DNA of 64,000 nt from Cenococcum geophilum 1.58 (lineage: Eukaryota; Ascomycota; Dothideomycetes; Gloniales; Gloniaceae). Position numbers and translations under genes: made by a program. The notes below the pieces were generated by a model, which had not been told where the DNA came from, searched no databases, and was given only the letters and a program-made list of their open reading frames with translations. The stretch is from contig KV748181.1 in assembly GCA_001692895.1 (NCBI GenBank), forward strand, positions 2,547,640 to 2,611,639, in the 5' to 3' direction. The first letter of the stretch is position 1, and each line of letters begins with the position of its first letter. Of this stretch, positions 36,006 through 45,715 are shown one piece after another.

Positions 36006-36440
36006 GTTTTTAATGCCTTAAACACACCGCTAAAACAAGATTAATATGCATAATGGCCGCTGTGCGGGCCGCTATATGCATTAAACGCTCGGCATCTTAT
36101 CCCGCGTAGATGCATTTATAGTGCCCTTTTTGCCCTTTAATATATCTAGCGGCCCAGACTTCTCACTTAGCTGCAATAAGGCCTATAAATGGCATATGGC
36201 ACGCACCATAACCTCTTAACGATCTTCATTAATCACTACCTCTACTCCTATCCACAATTATATAGCTATGCTTTTGGAACTAATAAGTACCACATTTAAC
36301 GCTTTTTTCTTTCCAAGTTAGACTGTTTAAGCCCTTAGGAGTAAGGATAAAGTGCACCTTAATCCACTACCTGTTAAAACGTTTACTAACTAACCCAGAC
36401 CTCTTACATCACACTGCTACCGAGAAAATACCTATTCTTG
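36006..36440. other. intergenic, nothing recognised
   Basis: Contains near-repeats of GCATAATGGCCGCTGTGCGG and GCATTAAACGCTCGGCATC; no coding call. Confidence 0.35.
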
Positions 36441-36446
36441 TTAAAT

Positions 36447-37370
36447 ATGCCTAGAATAGAAGAGTATTATATGCTCTTTAAAACGTCTGAAACTGGCTAT
36501 AACAAAATAGCTAGAGTCTTTCCTAACGCTTGGGGAAAAGAACAGTTTAAATTTATTAAAGTAGGTTATAAATCTAGGTAATTTCTAATAAATCTTAAGC
36601 TTTATAGGTTTTAAAATAGATCGGTTTCCGCTATAATCTACCTACTAAACCTAAGTACGCTTAAGTCCTAATACATTTTCGCATTAGTAGGATTAAAAAG
36701 CAGTTATATACTCTATTAGAAGTAGTAGGGCTAATACAAGGTAGGGAGCAAATTGTAGAAGATATAAACGCGGCAAAATTAAAGGTTAAACAGTTAAAGT
36801 TGCTAGAGGGGTCTCCTAGTGACTTAGAAAAGAGTAACATAGAAGAGGGTTTATGTGCTCTAGGCTTTAAGATATAGTTTAACTGTATGGAATATCCGTA
36901 GTATATGTTATATATCTGGGAAAACCTGCTATTTAGCTACTAGATTATTAATTCTCGTTTTAAATAGCATTGATTTCTCCCATTTCACTTTCTTCTTACT
37001 CCCTATATTTTTAGAATTAAAGTCTACTATGCCCCCGCCTTGTTAGTGCTGCTAGCTGTCCACTATACTTTAGCCCGTTACTAATACCACGGTTAGAAAA
37101 CCTTCTTTAGGGAATTTATTTACTAAGGGAATTATTATAAAGTTCTTACATTTTTGGGTGTAGTTGAGAAGATAAATAGTAGAAAAGAAATCCTGTAATA
37201 GATAGAGCGTAAGATATAGGATAATAGAAATCATAATATAAGGTATAGTATAGAAGAGGACCGGGATAAAAATGGGGATATATATAAGGACGTATATAGG
37301 GAGGATATAGTCGCCGGGATTAAGGCTTTGGGGATTAATTTAAAGAAGAATGTGTCTCTCTGCTAGTAAC
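36447..37370 (+). pseudogene. small unrecognised cargo protein with coiled segment
   Basis: ATG at 36447 opens MPRIEEYYMLFKTSETGYNK and continues IARVFPNAWGKEQFKFIKVG. After about 36570 the good frame shifts by one. From about 36670 it reads RIKKQLYTLLEVVGLIQ, a Lys/Glu-rich helix with EDINAAKLKVKQLKLLEG, then LLTPYIFRIKVYYAPALLVL and an acidic end YSIEEDRDKNGDIYKDVYRE before TAG at about 37368. Combined size is about 300 residues. The helix pattern suggests a coiled coil. No family assignment. Confidence 0.45.
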
Positions 37371-37980
37371 TATTCCTTCCATAAATAGTATAGTGAAGGC
37401 TATTATATAACGTTTTCGCATTTCTATGTATAATTGTGGCGTACCAATTTATACCTCCCCCTATGCTACGCAATTACACTCGTGGCTGGCTAAGCTAGGC
37501 TTCTCTACTTATAATAGGTTAGCCTTCTATGTTCTGTAAGCACACTCGGTCTTACCCTTTACTGATCTTTTACTACCTATAGCAAGGCTGGAACAGGCGT
37601 CTTCTTATATTTATACCGTCTAGTAAGTCGTATTTAGGCCTGCCTTTATGTATTCTATGCCGTTTGTAGCCTAACTTAAATCTACGTACTTTCTCATTGC
37701 TCTAGTAAGAACTGCTACGTAATTTAACCTTGCTAATACGCATATACTGCCTCTGCTAGGGTTTTATTAATTAATATATAAATAGGCCTTTAAGACCTTT
37801 ATAGACCTCTAAAGGCCTCTAATGACCTTTAAAGACCGGCGATAACTTACCTACTAAGGCAAGCAGCATGTAACCTGCCCCTTCTATATCTTTAGTAATC
37901 TAATCGCTACTCTTAGGTACCTATCGTCGTGATAAATACGTTTAATAGAAGCTAAAAGTCAGCCTATTAGGTTCCAAAGT
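37371..37980. other. intergenic, minor repeats
   Basis: At about 37780-37840 a unit of about 15 bp around GACCTTTAAAGACC/GACCTCTAAAGGCC repeats four times. No gene recognised. Confidence 0.4.
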
Positions 37981-37984
37981 TAGG

Positions 37985-38511
37985 AGAAGAGATTTCTGAG
38001 GAGGATAAAAAACGAGATATTACCTTTATGGGATGGGAAGAAGGCGATTTACGTAAAGCAAAAGTAAGTAATTACCTATATTATAAGTAGCAGGTCCCTA
38101 ATATCTTAAAGATTTATAAGATTATTGGCATTCTGTATACTTAACCTAATATTTGCCGGGCTGTAGGTCCGATATATAATATAATTATTTAAATAACTTT
38201 GGTTGTGCCACATTACCGTAGTGGCAGATTAGTTATAGCGGAAATTAATTATAATGGAATATTAATGAGGTCTAATTGCTTTTTTGGCGATGTATAGTTT
38301 ATAGAAGGTGGAAAGAAAGCTTTAGAACAATTGGATGAAGAGGTAAAGGAACTTAATAATGCCAACTAGACTGCTGCGCCTTCCTTTTTAGTTAGATTGG
38401 CGTACTTTGCTACCCCAATACTTGCGATAGCTTTGGTACTTCTATATAGGGAATAGTTAAGTTTATATAGAGGAACTACGCTGCTTAAATTGCTTGATTT
38501 CGTTCGAAGAA
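37985..38511 (+). pseudogene. small protein with C-terminal membrane segment
   Basis: A continuous plus frame of about 175 codons ending at TAA 38509-38511. It reads GEEISEEDKKRDITFMGWEE, VPNILKIYKIIGILYT, YRSGRLVIAEINYNGILMRS and EGGKKALEQLDEEVKELNNA, then a hydrophobic stretch FLVRLAYFATPILAIALVLL that should span a membrane. Five or six stops sit at likely Gln positions. The start is unclear. Role unknown; probably a tail-anchored protein. Confidence 0.45.
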
Positions 38512-39290
38512 TATAAGATCTCATGCGGCTTACATAATGGTCTAGCGATTTGCTATTATTCTATAACTAAGCCTAAAGCCCTTATGCCTTTACGTTCGCC
38601 TATACTTATAACCCCCACTAAAATTAAACCCCCCTCTCTACGCTCTCTTCTCCCGGCCTTGCTAAAATACCTAGTGTAAATGTACTTCTTTCGTAATAAA
38701 GATAGAAAGGCTATATGGAAGTGGTCTTTTAAAACCCAATGCTTAATTTTTATAAACTGTATAAGTATAGCTAATCTTATAAGCTAGGTAATCGTGTGGG
38801 CTGTATTAGCATATAGTTAAGAAAAAAGTGGAATAGTGTAATTGGTGGGCCGGTATGTAGGAACATAATACTATTTAACTTTGCTTAATGTGGCTTAGAG
38901 GAGTGTAGAGCCTTAACCTAAGCCACAGGAACACGTCCTCTAACTAAGCCTCTATTATATAACCACTAACTACTTCTAGGCGCTGCGGCCGCCGCATACC
39001 CCGCCACTTACCCTTCCTGGAACTTTAGAAGTTATATTAGTCCTTAGTTAAGCGACTGACGTTTAAAGCTCTAACTAACTAGCTAAATCTGTCGCAGATT
39101 AGATAAAGCTAACGATGACTTCTTAATGTATATATAGAGGCTTTAGAGCCACGTTTAATAAAGCAGAGTTCTTATTCTTAATTGTCCTGTTTGATACCAA
39201 ATCACTCCCTTAAACATTGCTCGAGACGTAGTTGAAACTAGAGAAATATACTATCTAAGAGTGTTCCGTTCGGCTTAGTGTAGCTTATAA
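38512..39290. other. intergenic with a ~90-bp sequence repeated at 42049
   Basis: Bases 38683-38771 (with CTTCTTTCGTAATAAAGATA) recur in the same orientation at 42049-42134. At about 38893-38925 the inverted pair TGTGGCTTA/TAAGCCACA frames a short loop. A NotI-like GCGGCCGC at about 38986 marks a GC-rich patch. No gene recognised; the 61-codon open stretch at 38494-38679 is probably fortuitous. Confidence 0.45.
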
Positions 39291-39295
39291 ATAGC

Positions 39296-40250
39296 GAGAA
39301 ATATAGCGACTTAAAACTTGTATGCTAGGGGCTGGAGTTTAAAGTCTATAAAGCGATTATATGCACCTAATCTCCTGTACTTACAGCTGCCTGTAATAGA
39401 GGCTTTTAGGTAAAAGCTAACTAAATGTCTAGTGGAATTAACCCTAACTAACCAACTAACGGGTAGGAGGTGGTGACTAATATTATAAATATCAACGAGT
39501 TCGATTCCGGCACCGTTAAGAGGATAATCTAATTTATATATAAGAGGGACTATAAAAATGGCAAGGAGGAGCAAGGATCTAATATTGATGACGCCGATGC
39601 CTCATTACTATCTAAACTAGATAATAGCGGTGGCGATAATAAAGACATAACGATACGGCCGACGACGGCCTATATTATACTTTATCACGTCCATATTAAT
39701 ATAATTGCCGATTACTACGATATACTATAGCTAAAAGAGCTTATGAATATAAAAATCCAATACATTCTAGGAACCAGCTAGTCCGTAAACAGGTTTTCTA
39801 ATGTTGTTAAGGATGTCTTTAGCCTGATAGGCGACTTAGTATTATATAATATAATTACCTTAACAGCGGCCAAGCACATCAAAGAGCTTGTTAAACTTAG
39901 GGACTTTATAGAGCTGGACGTTATAAGTGATTTCGCCATCAGCATTATACGGACAGCGATTACCGTATCTAAGGATATAGAGGAAAATTTTATGCTAAAA
40001 CTTTAAGCTGTCTAATCTCAGCTATAATAAACAGAATTACTGCTTTAATCCGCCAAGGTGAGGTATGTCGCGGCTGAGCGTAAAAGCAAAAACATTAATA
40101 ACTGTCTTAATACCCTCTGCACGACCAGGACCTGTTATAATATTGGTTATAGAGCCGAGTTTACATATTACATTAAGGATAGTAGTTATCTATCCGACCC
40201 TAATCACCCTTATATACTTCGTTGCAAAAGGTATAAGCGTTATGTATAAG
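39296..40250 (+). pseudogene. BTB/POZ-domain protein
   Basis: Fungal BTB protein, a protein-interaction domain often found in E3 ligase adaptors or transcription regulators. It opens KYSDLKLVC; later FDSGTVKRII*FIYKRDY matches the BTB pattern that ends in YLYTGDY. After an Asp/Ser-rich insert, HVHINIIADYYDIL*LKEL gives the following helix and FSNVVKDVFSLIGD continues the C-terminal helical part. The tail has a Cys-rich segment (NTLCTTRTC, YILRCKRYKRY) seen in many fungal BTB proteins. Stops are CAG-to-TAG types. A short frame on the opposite strand (39311-39574) is a shadow. Confidence 0.75.
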
Positions 40251-40384
40251 TAAAGATACATAGCTTAGGAGATCGGCTTAGGTAGGAAGTCATTATATTG
40301 TTTAGGTTGATCTAAGAAATTCGAATGTATATCTCGTCTATAGTCGATCCGTCAGATATTGTATAGTAACTGTATTATCTATCT

Positions 40385-40505
40385 CCCATTAGCCTCCCTT
40401 TACCTTACCCCTTACCCTTTACCCCTTACCCCTTACCCCACCCTTTATCTTATCCTTTACCTCACCCTCACCTTTACCCTCACTTATTACCCCTTACCCC
40501 CTAGA
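40385..40505. repeat. C-rich tract of CCCCTTA/CCCTTTAC units
   Basis: Degenerate tandem units CCCCTTA, CCCTTTAC and CCTCACC. It resembles telomeric DNA only loosely (the usual fungal unit is CCCTAA). The truncated FunK1 copy begins just after it. Confidence 0.7.
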
Positions 40506-40526
40506 CGAATTACAAAATCCTAGTCA

Positions 40527-41500
40527 TTGCATTGTTATTAAAGACTTGTGGCAGTACCCGGAGCGTAAGGAAGAAGGCAAACTGCTATGTAAGATGTTGG
40601 AGGAGGAAGTGGTTAACGTGGCCAGGTACTATCACTATAAGACTGTTTGTATAAATAGACAAAATAATAATATCTATAATATCCGTAAGGGGCTAGATAT
40701 TATAAAAGCGATAAAATATAAGCTAGAAGGCTTAATAATGCCTTTAAAACCGGCTGGAGTATAAATCAGTATAAGAAAAGGCCAAAGTTTTAGCAGAAAG
40801 AGATCTTCTAGCTACACTAATATCCTATTGCCGCCTAGTAAGCGTACGTGTTTGGGTTCTCTACCTAAAGGCGGAAAGCGCCTTGTAACCCTAAATTAAG
40901 TATATTAACGCGTTATTAGGGACTATAGAAAGCCTCTTTATAAGGCAAGCTTTTAGGCTACAATACTTACTGTATTAGAGGGTGGCATTAAAGGATATAA
41001 GTCTTTATATATGCGGGCCGGCATTATCTAATATAACATTTTAATAGGCAACCTTATAATGAACAAGGAAGACAATAATCCTTTTTAGCTAGCATTCTTA
41101 ATTAACTTTAATCTTGCGATTAAGGAGCAGCGAGAAGGGCCTTTAGGAGCGCGGGGTAAGACTAGCATAAGAGCGTTTATGGCGATTAGAGTACTCCTAG
41201 GCGAGATATATTTAGCTTGGTATAATTTTAAGTCGTTTTTTTAGGTGCTATTTTAGATATGCATTTACTATAATAGACCTAATAGAAAAGGTAACGTTGT
41301 TAATAGGTTTAATAAGTGGAATTCTGTAGATATGGAAGAGTTAGCTAAGATAAAGAAAGGAGAAGTGGATAATAAAGGGGATTTTCTTAAGGGTGCAGGT
41401 AATAACTTTTCGCCGTACTATTAGCCACTAATCCCTTAGGTTAACAGATTACGGAAGGTGGTATTTCTAGGCGGTGGGAGGCGAAAGGGAAATAATAAAA
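40527..41500 (+). pseudogene. FunK1-type kinase, copy B, N-terminally truncated
   Basis: Homologous to copy A (23205-25170) but starting at the equivalent of LVIKD, so the N-terminal half is absent. It reads WQYPERKEEGKLL, EVVNVARYYHYK and KGLDIIKAIKYK, a basic linker SRKRSS, IGNLIMNKEDNNPF, LINFNLAIKEQREG (the metal-binding Asp now Asn) and LGARGKTS, then NRLRKVVF near 41450. Starting abruptly after the C-rich tract suggests it arose by duplication of part of copy A or a shared source. Like copy A, it cannot be active. Confidence 0.8.
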
Positions 41501-41589
41501 AACTTCCTTTTTAAATAAAGGAGGTGCTTTGGGAAGCAAGGAAGGATCTAAAGGTGCTAGCAGAGTAGATAGAATAATATTTTATTGCT

Positions 41590-41858
41590 CTTCCACTGTA
41601 TAAGTGAAGTTTTACAGAGATTTGGGCGGCTAAGGCTAGGTAGTAGCCTTAGTTAAAACGTATGTAAAACAGTATAGGGCGAGTCGCCTGGGCTAAATAA
41701 ACCTGGGAAAGAATAACATTTCATTTTCCTATGTTCTTCCACTACACGGGTTAAAGTTTTGCGGGGATTTAGGCGGCTAAGGCTAGGTAGTAGCCTTGGT
41801 TAAAACGCATGTAAAACAGCATAAGGCGAGTTGCCTAGGCTAAATAAACCTAGGAAAG
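41590..41858. repeat. tandem duplication of the FunK1 3' flank
   Basis: Two copies of about 122 bp (41590-41711 and 41736-41858), both with GGCGGCTAAGGCTAGGTAG and GTAAAACAG, spaced 146 bp start to start. Copy A has only one. The unit ends in a CCTGGGAAAG/CCTAGGAAAG motif. Confidence 0.8.
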
Positions 41859-42048
41859 CGGATAACCCAATTATTTATAAAGATTTAAAGAAGGACGAAG
41901 CGAATCTGCTATGGCCTTTATGTCTTTATAGCTAGAACTAAACTTATTAGCCTTCTTATTATAATAAAACGCTATTGTCCTTACTATAGATATGTAAAGC
42001 AGAACTAGAATGTGTAATAATAGGACGCCTTACGCTTTAAATAGAGTA

Positions 42049-42134
42049 TACTTCTTTCGTAATAAAGATAGAAATGCTACCTAAAATTAGTCTTTAAAAC
42101 TTAATGCTTAATTTTATAAACTGTTTGAGTATGG
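42049..42134. repeat. second copy of the 38683-38771 repeat
   Basis: Direct repeat of about 86 bp containing CTTCTTTCGTAATAAAGATA and AATGCTTAATTTT. The pair brackets the BTB gene and FunK1 copy B. Confidence 0.7.
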
Positions 42135-42149
42135 CTTTTAAAGTATAAA

Positions 42150-42665
42150 ACGCCATTTAATATTATATAGCTTTCCTTACACATTAAATAGCTGTAGGGA
42201 ATTTTTGTATCTAATAAGATAACGCCTAGCACAGCCCGCGATTTTATAATCTCTGCCCGCCTAAAGTTAATTATTATCGCCTGGCTAATCTTTATATTCT
42301 AAAGTATATTATAGGGTATTATATCTTAGTGTAACACTCCTAGCCAATATACGGCCTAAATTAAGTGCTTAACCTGTTTAGTTAGGTATTGCCTATTATC
42401 GCCGTTAATACGTTAAGAGATAAACTTGCCCCTAAAACTAAGGAACCTTATATAAATAATCTCTATAATACCGTTATAGAAATACGGACGGCCAAATTAA
42501 TATTTCCTAGATGTACCGGTATATAGATCCCTTGAATTGGACAGAGGCGCTTATAGATAGTAGCCTCCTGCTTTAGGTGGCTGGGTAAAAAGGGGTAAGC
42601 TAGGTAACATTTATAAACTTTAGGAATCTTATTAGGAACGTAATTAAGAATATTAGATGGACAGT
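42150..42665 (-). pseudogene. protein-kinase-like fragment, minus strand
   Basis: Minus-strand remnant of a fungal kinase-like family distinct from FunK1. It reads EATIYKRLCPIQGIYIPVHL, matching the lineage's ETxVYxxL...GxxxPVxLG segment. After a frame change come GVLH*DIIPYNIL, where the catalytic loop HxD is still visible, and QAIIINFRRAEII, where the DFG-equivalent Asp reads Asn. It ends near VILLDTKI. The N-lobe start is missing or unreadable. It lies just downstream of the captain gene and in the same orientation. Confidence 0.6.
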
Positions 42666-42709
42666 CTATAGGTATTAATGAGATACTCTATATACATTAT
42701 ATGTATATC

Positions 42710-45190
42710 TCTTAAAATGCATTATACCCTCTATTTACGTGGAACATTCGGGATAGCAACATTTAAACTCTTTTTAATAGTTGGGTAGTCGAAAGTAGGT
42801 ATCCACGTGCTTCTTTAGGACGTCTTTTCGCGGTATATAGCGCATCCGTTTTTTATATAAGAACTTATTATTGCCTATGTAAATAAGGCATACTAGGTAG
42901 GGAAGCTTTATAGGATATAACTAAATAGTCTTGGCTTTAGCGGCGTCTAAAGTGCCAAGCTCTTATTAAATAGTCCCATAATCTTTATTATCTGGTAACT
43001 CTTCCTTTAGGGACGCATGACCGGGAGTTTAGTAATTTAAGGTACTCTTAAGACTAATATCCTTTCGCTTTTATACATAAGATGTCTTCTCGCCTTTAAA
43101 GACAACAAAGTCTATTTTCTTCCGTTTTAAAGGTTTGCGTCAAGCCGTTTCTTATTAATAACGTAGTCGAGCTAGGTTTTTGATGAACTTAACTTAGGCT
43201 TTTTTATTTTTAAAAGGTGTAAAGAGCATTCTAGTAATAGTAGCCCGCTCCCGAAGTTTAAATTCCACCCTTAGCAGTGTTAATACCTTAGTTAGGCCCT
43301 TCCCACTAAGCTGCCTAGCTATCTTGATCGTGTTAATTAAGTCGTAGAATTCGCGAATAGTGGTCATTAATTGTTTCCTCTGCAATCTTTAATATGTTAT
43401 ACCAATCTTCCGCTTGGTCTCTTTATATTGCTAGTATAATTTAGTGCCTTTGGCCTTAGTAACGGGGTAGAGGCCTTCACCGTAGATATGGTTCTTATAT
43501 TCTTCTCATTTATTACAAAGTGCTTTAAGCTTAGGGTTGTTGCGGACTTCTTCTAGCTGGTCGTTATTAAGCTCTATAGGCGCTCGTTAATCTCGTAATA
43601 GCCCCATTCTCGCGATAGATTTAATGAGGAGATTTTATAAAGGACTTCCAAAATAGATACTCTGGTAATCGCGTGCAATATGCGTTGGTATATAATACCT
43701 CTTGTATATACTACTAAGATGGCCCATGGTCTGGTTCCGCTCTTCCGGAGTAATAGTGTCTATCTATATAATTAATATATAACTAAGTCTAGAGGTAATT
43801 ATTAAGCGGACCTACCGTTAATGTTTTTACCTAAAGCCTGTCGTAGCTGGTACAGCTCTAGTGCCTCCTTAAACCTAGCAATAAGCCCTAGGCGTACGAA
43901 TATGTCACGGTATTTGGCGTATGGAAAGGCCTTTTCTTTTATAATATTGCCATCCCTAGTTATATGGCTGACGTCGTAGAAGAATGGCTGATCTAGTACT
44001 TTGTTCTTCCATTTAACATATAGCACGTTGCGGTGCGCCGGTACCTTAAGGTTAAAGATGTCTTAAACACTCGTAAAGTTATCTAGGAATGCGTCTTAAC
44101 TAACGCTGACGGCTAAGATATGCGAAATAATACAGAACGCAGGAAGGTCTTTAAAACGGAAGGTAAATTTCTTTCTATAGATTTACAGTTAGTAGGATAT
44201 ATTATTTACACACAGCATAAAGCTTACGGTTTACTATTCTTTTCTTTATTCTTAATATGTTCCAGATTCACATTCACTATAATTGTGCTCTTATTAGAGC
44301 GTTTCTCGCTGCGAATAACTATAACGTTAATATTCTTAAACCAGACGGCTTTATTGCTGCCTTTAGCACTAGCGCTTTCCACCAGAGCGCCTGGTCTTGT
44401 AGCTATAGCTACGCTAAGTAGAAGAAGAAGCAAAATTTGGACTCTAATAAAGCTATAGAGTGGCTTAGTATCGTTAATCTAGAGAGCGTAAAGGATAGTA
44501 TAAAGGTCTTAGACGAACATAGCGTACTTTTCCTTTACCGACTTGTTAAGCCCAAGGCTTAGGATCCACTTCCACAGCTATTAGTCTGCCTTAAAGGAGG
44601 GGTGGGAACTTACATTATAAATATCATTAAGGATATTACCGTCCATCTTATGGCGTGTAAGGTCTATATAGCACATACTAATTCGTTTCCAATAGCTCCA
44701 CATTACGCTCTCCTTCTTAATTTAAAAATGTTTCTTCCGCCAGCGGAGATATACTTTAAATACCTTTAGGGCGCATTCACGCAGCTAGTCGTCTAGGGTT
44801 TTTTAGGTTTTCTTTTTAATCTTTAGGTAGTACCTAGTTTGCAGTAATTAGAGGGTATAATAACAAGTTAGCGGGAATTTTATAATTTACCTCTCCCAGA
44901 TTTCGCCTTCCCTCTTTTATAGTTTCTTGGTATAAGGAGTATGGTTCGGTTTTACAGGTCCCTCCTCTTCTAATTCAGCAATGTCTTTTAGTATTTCCTC
45001 AGCTTTAGAGTCCAATTCCACGTCTAATCCCGTATCTAACTCCGCATCTAATTCCGCATCTAATTCCGCATTTAATTCCGTGTCTGGTTCCGTATCTAGT
45101 CCTCTAGAATCTAAATCTATACTATCTTCTAAACGAATATATGTATCTAGATCGGTGTCTATGTTCGAGTCTAGACTTTAGAGTTGTAAA
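42710..45190 (-). pseudogene. DUF3435 tyrosine recombinase (Starship captain)
   Basis: Captain-type tyrosine recombinase that would cut and paste the whole element. On the minus strand the N-terminus (about 45180-44990) is an acidic repeat TELNAELDAELDAELD. An LRWRKKHF-like helix lies near 44740. Box I reads AIATRPGALVESASAKGSN with its Arg codon at 44395-44397. Then come MLYVKWKNKVLDQPFFYDV and FKEALELYQLRQALGKNIN (second Arg at 43841-43843). After a 56-nt intron, ITPEERNQTMGHLSSIYKRY supplies the His (43719-43721) and candidate Tyr codons (43692-43697). The C-terminus carries a zinc-finger-like segment with CCYPECST and KKHVDTYFRL near 42760. Stops and frame breaks show RIP death. It lies about 0.5 kb inside the right end and points inward, the standard captain position. 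Confidence 0.88.
43760..43815 (-). other. 56-nt spliceosomal intron in the captain gene
   Basis: Minus strand: starts GTAGGT directly after AACG and ends ATAG before ACACTATTAC. Removing it joins GKNIN to DTITPEERNQTMGH in frame across the recombinase box II, exactly as the family requires. Length and splice sites are typical of ascomycete introns. Confidence 0.75.
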
Positions 45191-45707
45191 TTTAAGTTTC
45201 AATAAACGGCGGCGGCGTAGGGCGCTCCTCTCCTCTCTGTCCTATGGGCCGGAGCAGCTACTTTAATAGGTGTACTACCATTTTGGCAACGGCGAGTTTG
45301 CCGAATAGGTAAGGTAAGTATTACAAATAAGGATTAAATTGCCAGAGAGAAAGTGGACTAAGGATGGTAAAGGGAGAGAGAGAGGAAGTAGAACAAGGGT
45401 AGTAAAGGGAGATAGTGCGGGGATAGGGCGAGCAGGCCATTTCTTTAAGTAGACGCTGGCCTTTCCACCTAGGCTGTGCCGTTGTTAAATTAACGTAAGC
45501 GCCGACGAGCTTTATTAAAGCTTGTGTCCCGTTTCTAACCCTCTAGAATAATAGGGCGGGATATAATAGGGATGGGAAGTGCTTAAGCGAATAGAGCTTC
45601 TTTAAAGCGGTAATGTGATAGGGTTTAAGCGAGGTGAGAACGCCGCCAAAAGCGGCGGCTAACAACCTCTAAAAACAGATGCAATCCCACCACTATATGT
45701 ATTTAAC
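45191..45707. other. right terminal region of the giant element (captain upstream)
   Basis: About 0.5 kb between the captain start and the element end, expected to hold the captain promoter and recombinase binding sites. It contains a purine-rich patch (about 45350-45420) and a GC hairpin GCCGCC/GGCGGC at 45642-45659. The end itself carries the imperfect terminal inverted repeat GATGCAATCCCACC. No promoter motif can be assigned with confidence. Confidence 0.5.
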
Positions 45708-45715
45708 TAGTTATA
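45708..45715. other. right target-site duplication of the Starship-like element
   Basis: TAGTTATA, followed directly by copia gag sequence TAAAAGACC as in the intact copia. It pairs with 11848-11855. Confidence 0.55.

Larger units (their letters stand above)
11848..45715 (-). mobile_element. Starship-like giant transposon (~33.9 kb) inserted in copia gag
   Basis: Boundaries come from comparing the split copia with the intact copy: homology stops at 11848-11855 (TAGGTATA) and resumes at 45708-45715 (TAGTTATA), where the intact copy has CAGTTATA. The 33,852 bp between (11856-45707) are foreign to the copia. The key gene is a DUF3435 tyrosine recombinase near the right end, transcribed inward, which is where Starship captains sit. 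The ends show weak inverted similarity: GTAGGGCTGCATTAGG on the left against GGTGGGATTGCATCTG on the right complement. Cargo is a mix of recognisable and unknown genes. Family knowledge (captain-mobilised giant elements in Pezizomycotina) supports the call; mobility is long lost to RIP. Confidence 0.82.

Noticed and set aside
38494-38679. 61-codon plus-strand ORF
   Set aside because: It overlaps the end of the small membrane-protein frame and has no recognisable features.
40065-40253. 62-codon plus-strand frame overlapping the BTB tail
   Set aside because: Another frame of the same DNA gives the Cys-rich BTB tail; this one has no family features.
40385-40505. Interstitial telomere
   Set aside because: Units are CCCCTTA and CCCTTTAC, irregular, and do not match the CCCTAA unit usual in ascomycetes.
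44120-44458. 112-codon plus-strand open frame
   Set aside because: Overlaps the captain's box I region, which matches DUF3435 on the minus strand.
44981-45181. Ser/Asn-rich plus-strand open frame
   Set aside because: Antisense of the captain's acidic N-terminal repeat.
11856-45707. A giant hAT transposon instead of a Starship
   Set aside because: The 8-bp duplication and GGGCTGCAT-like ends fit hAT, but no hAT transposase was found and the motif is offset from the ends, whereas a captain-type recombinase is present in the expected place.
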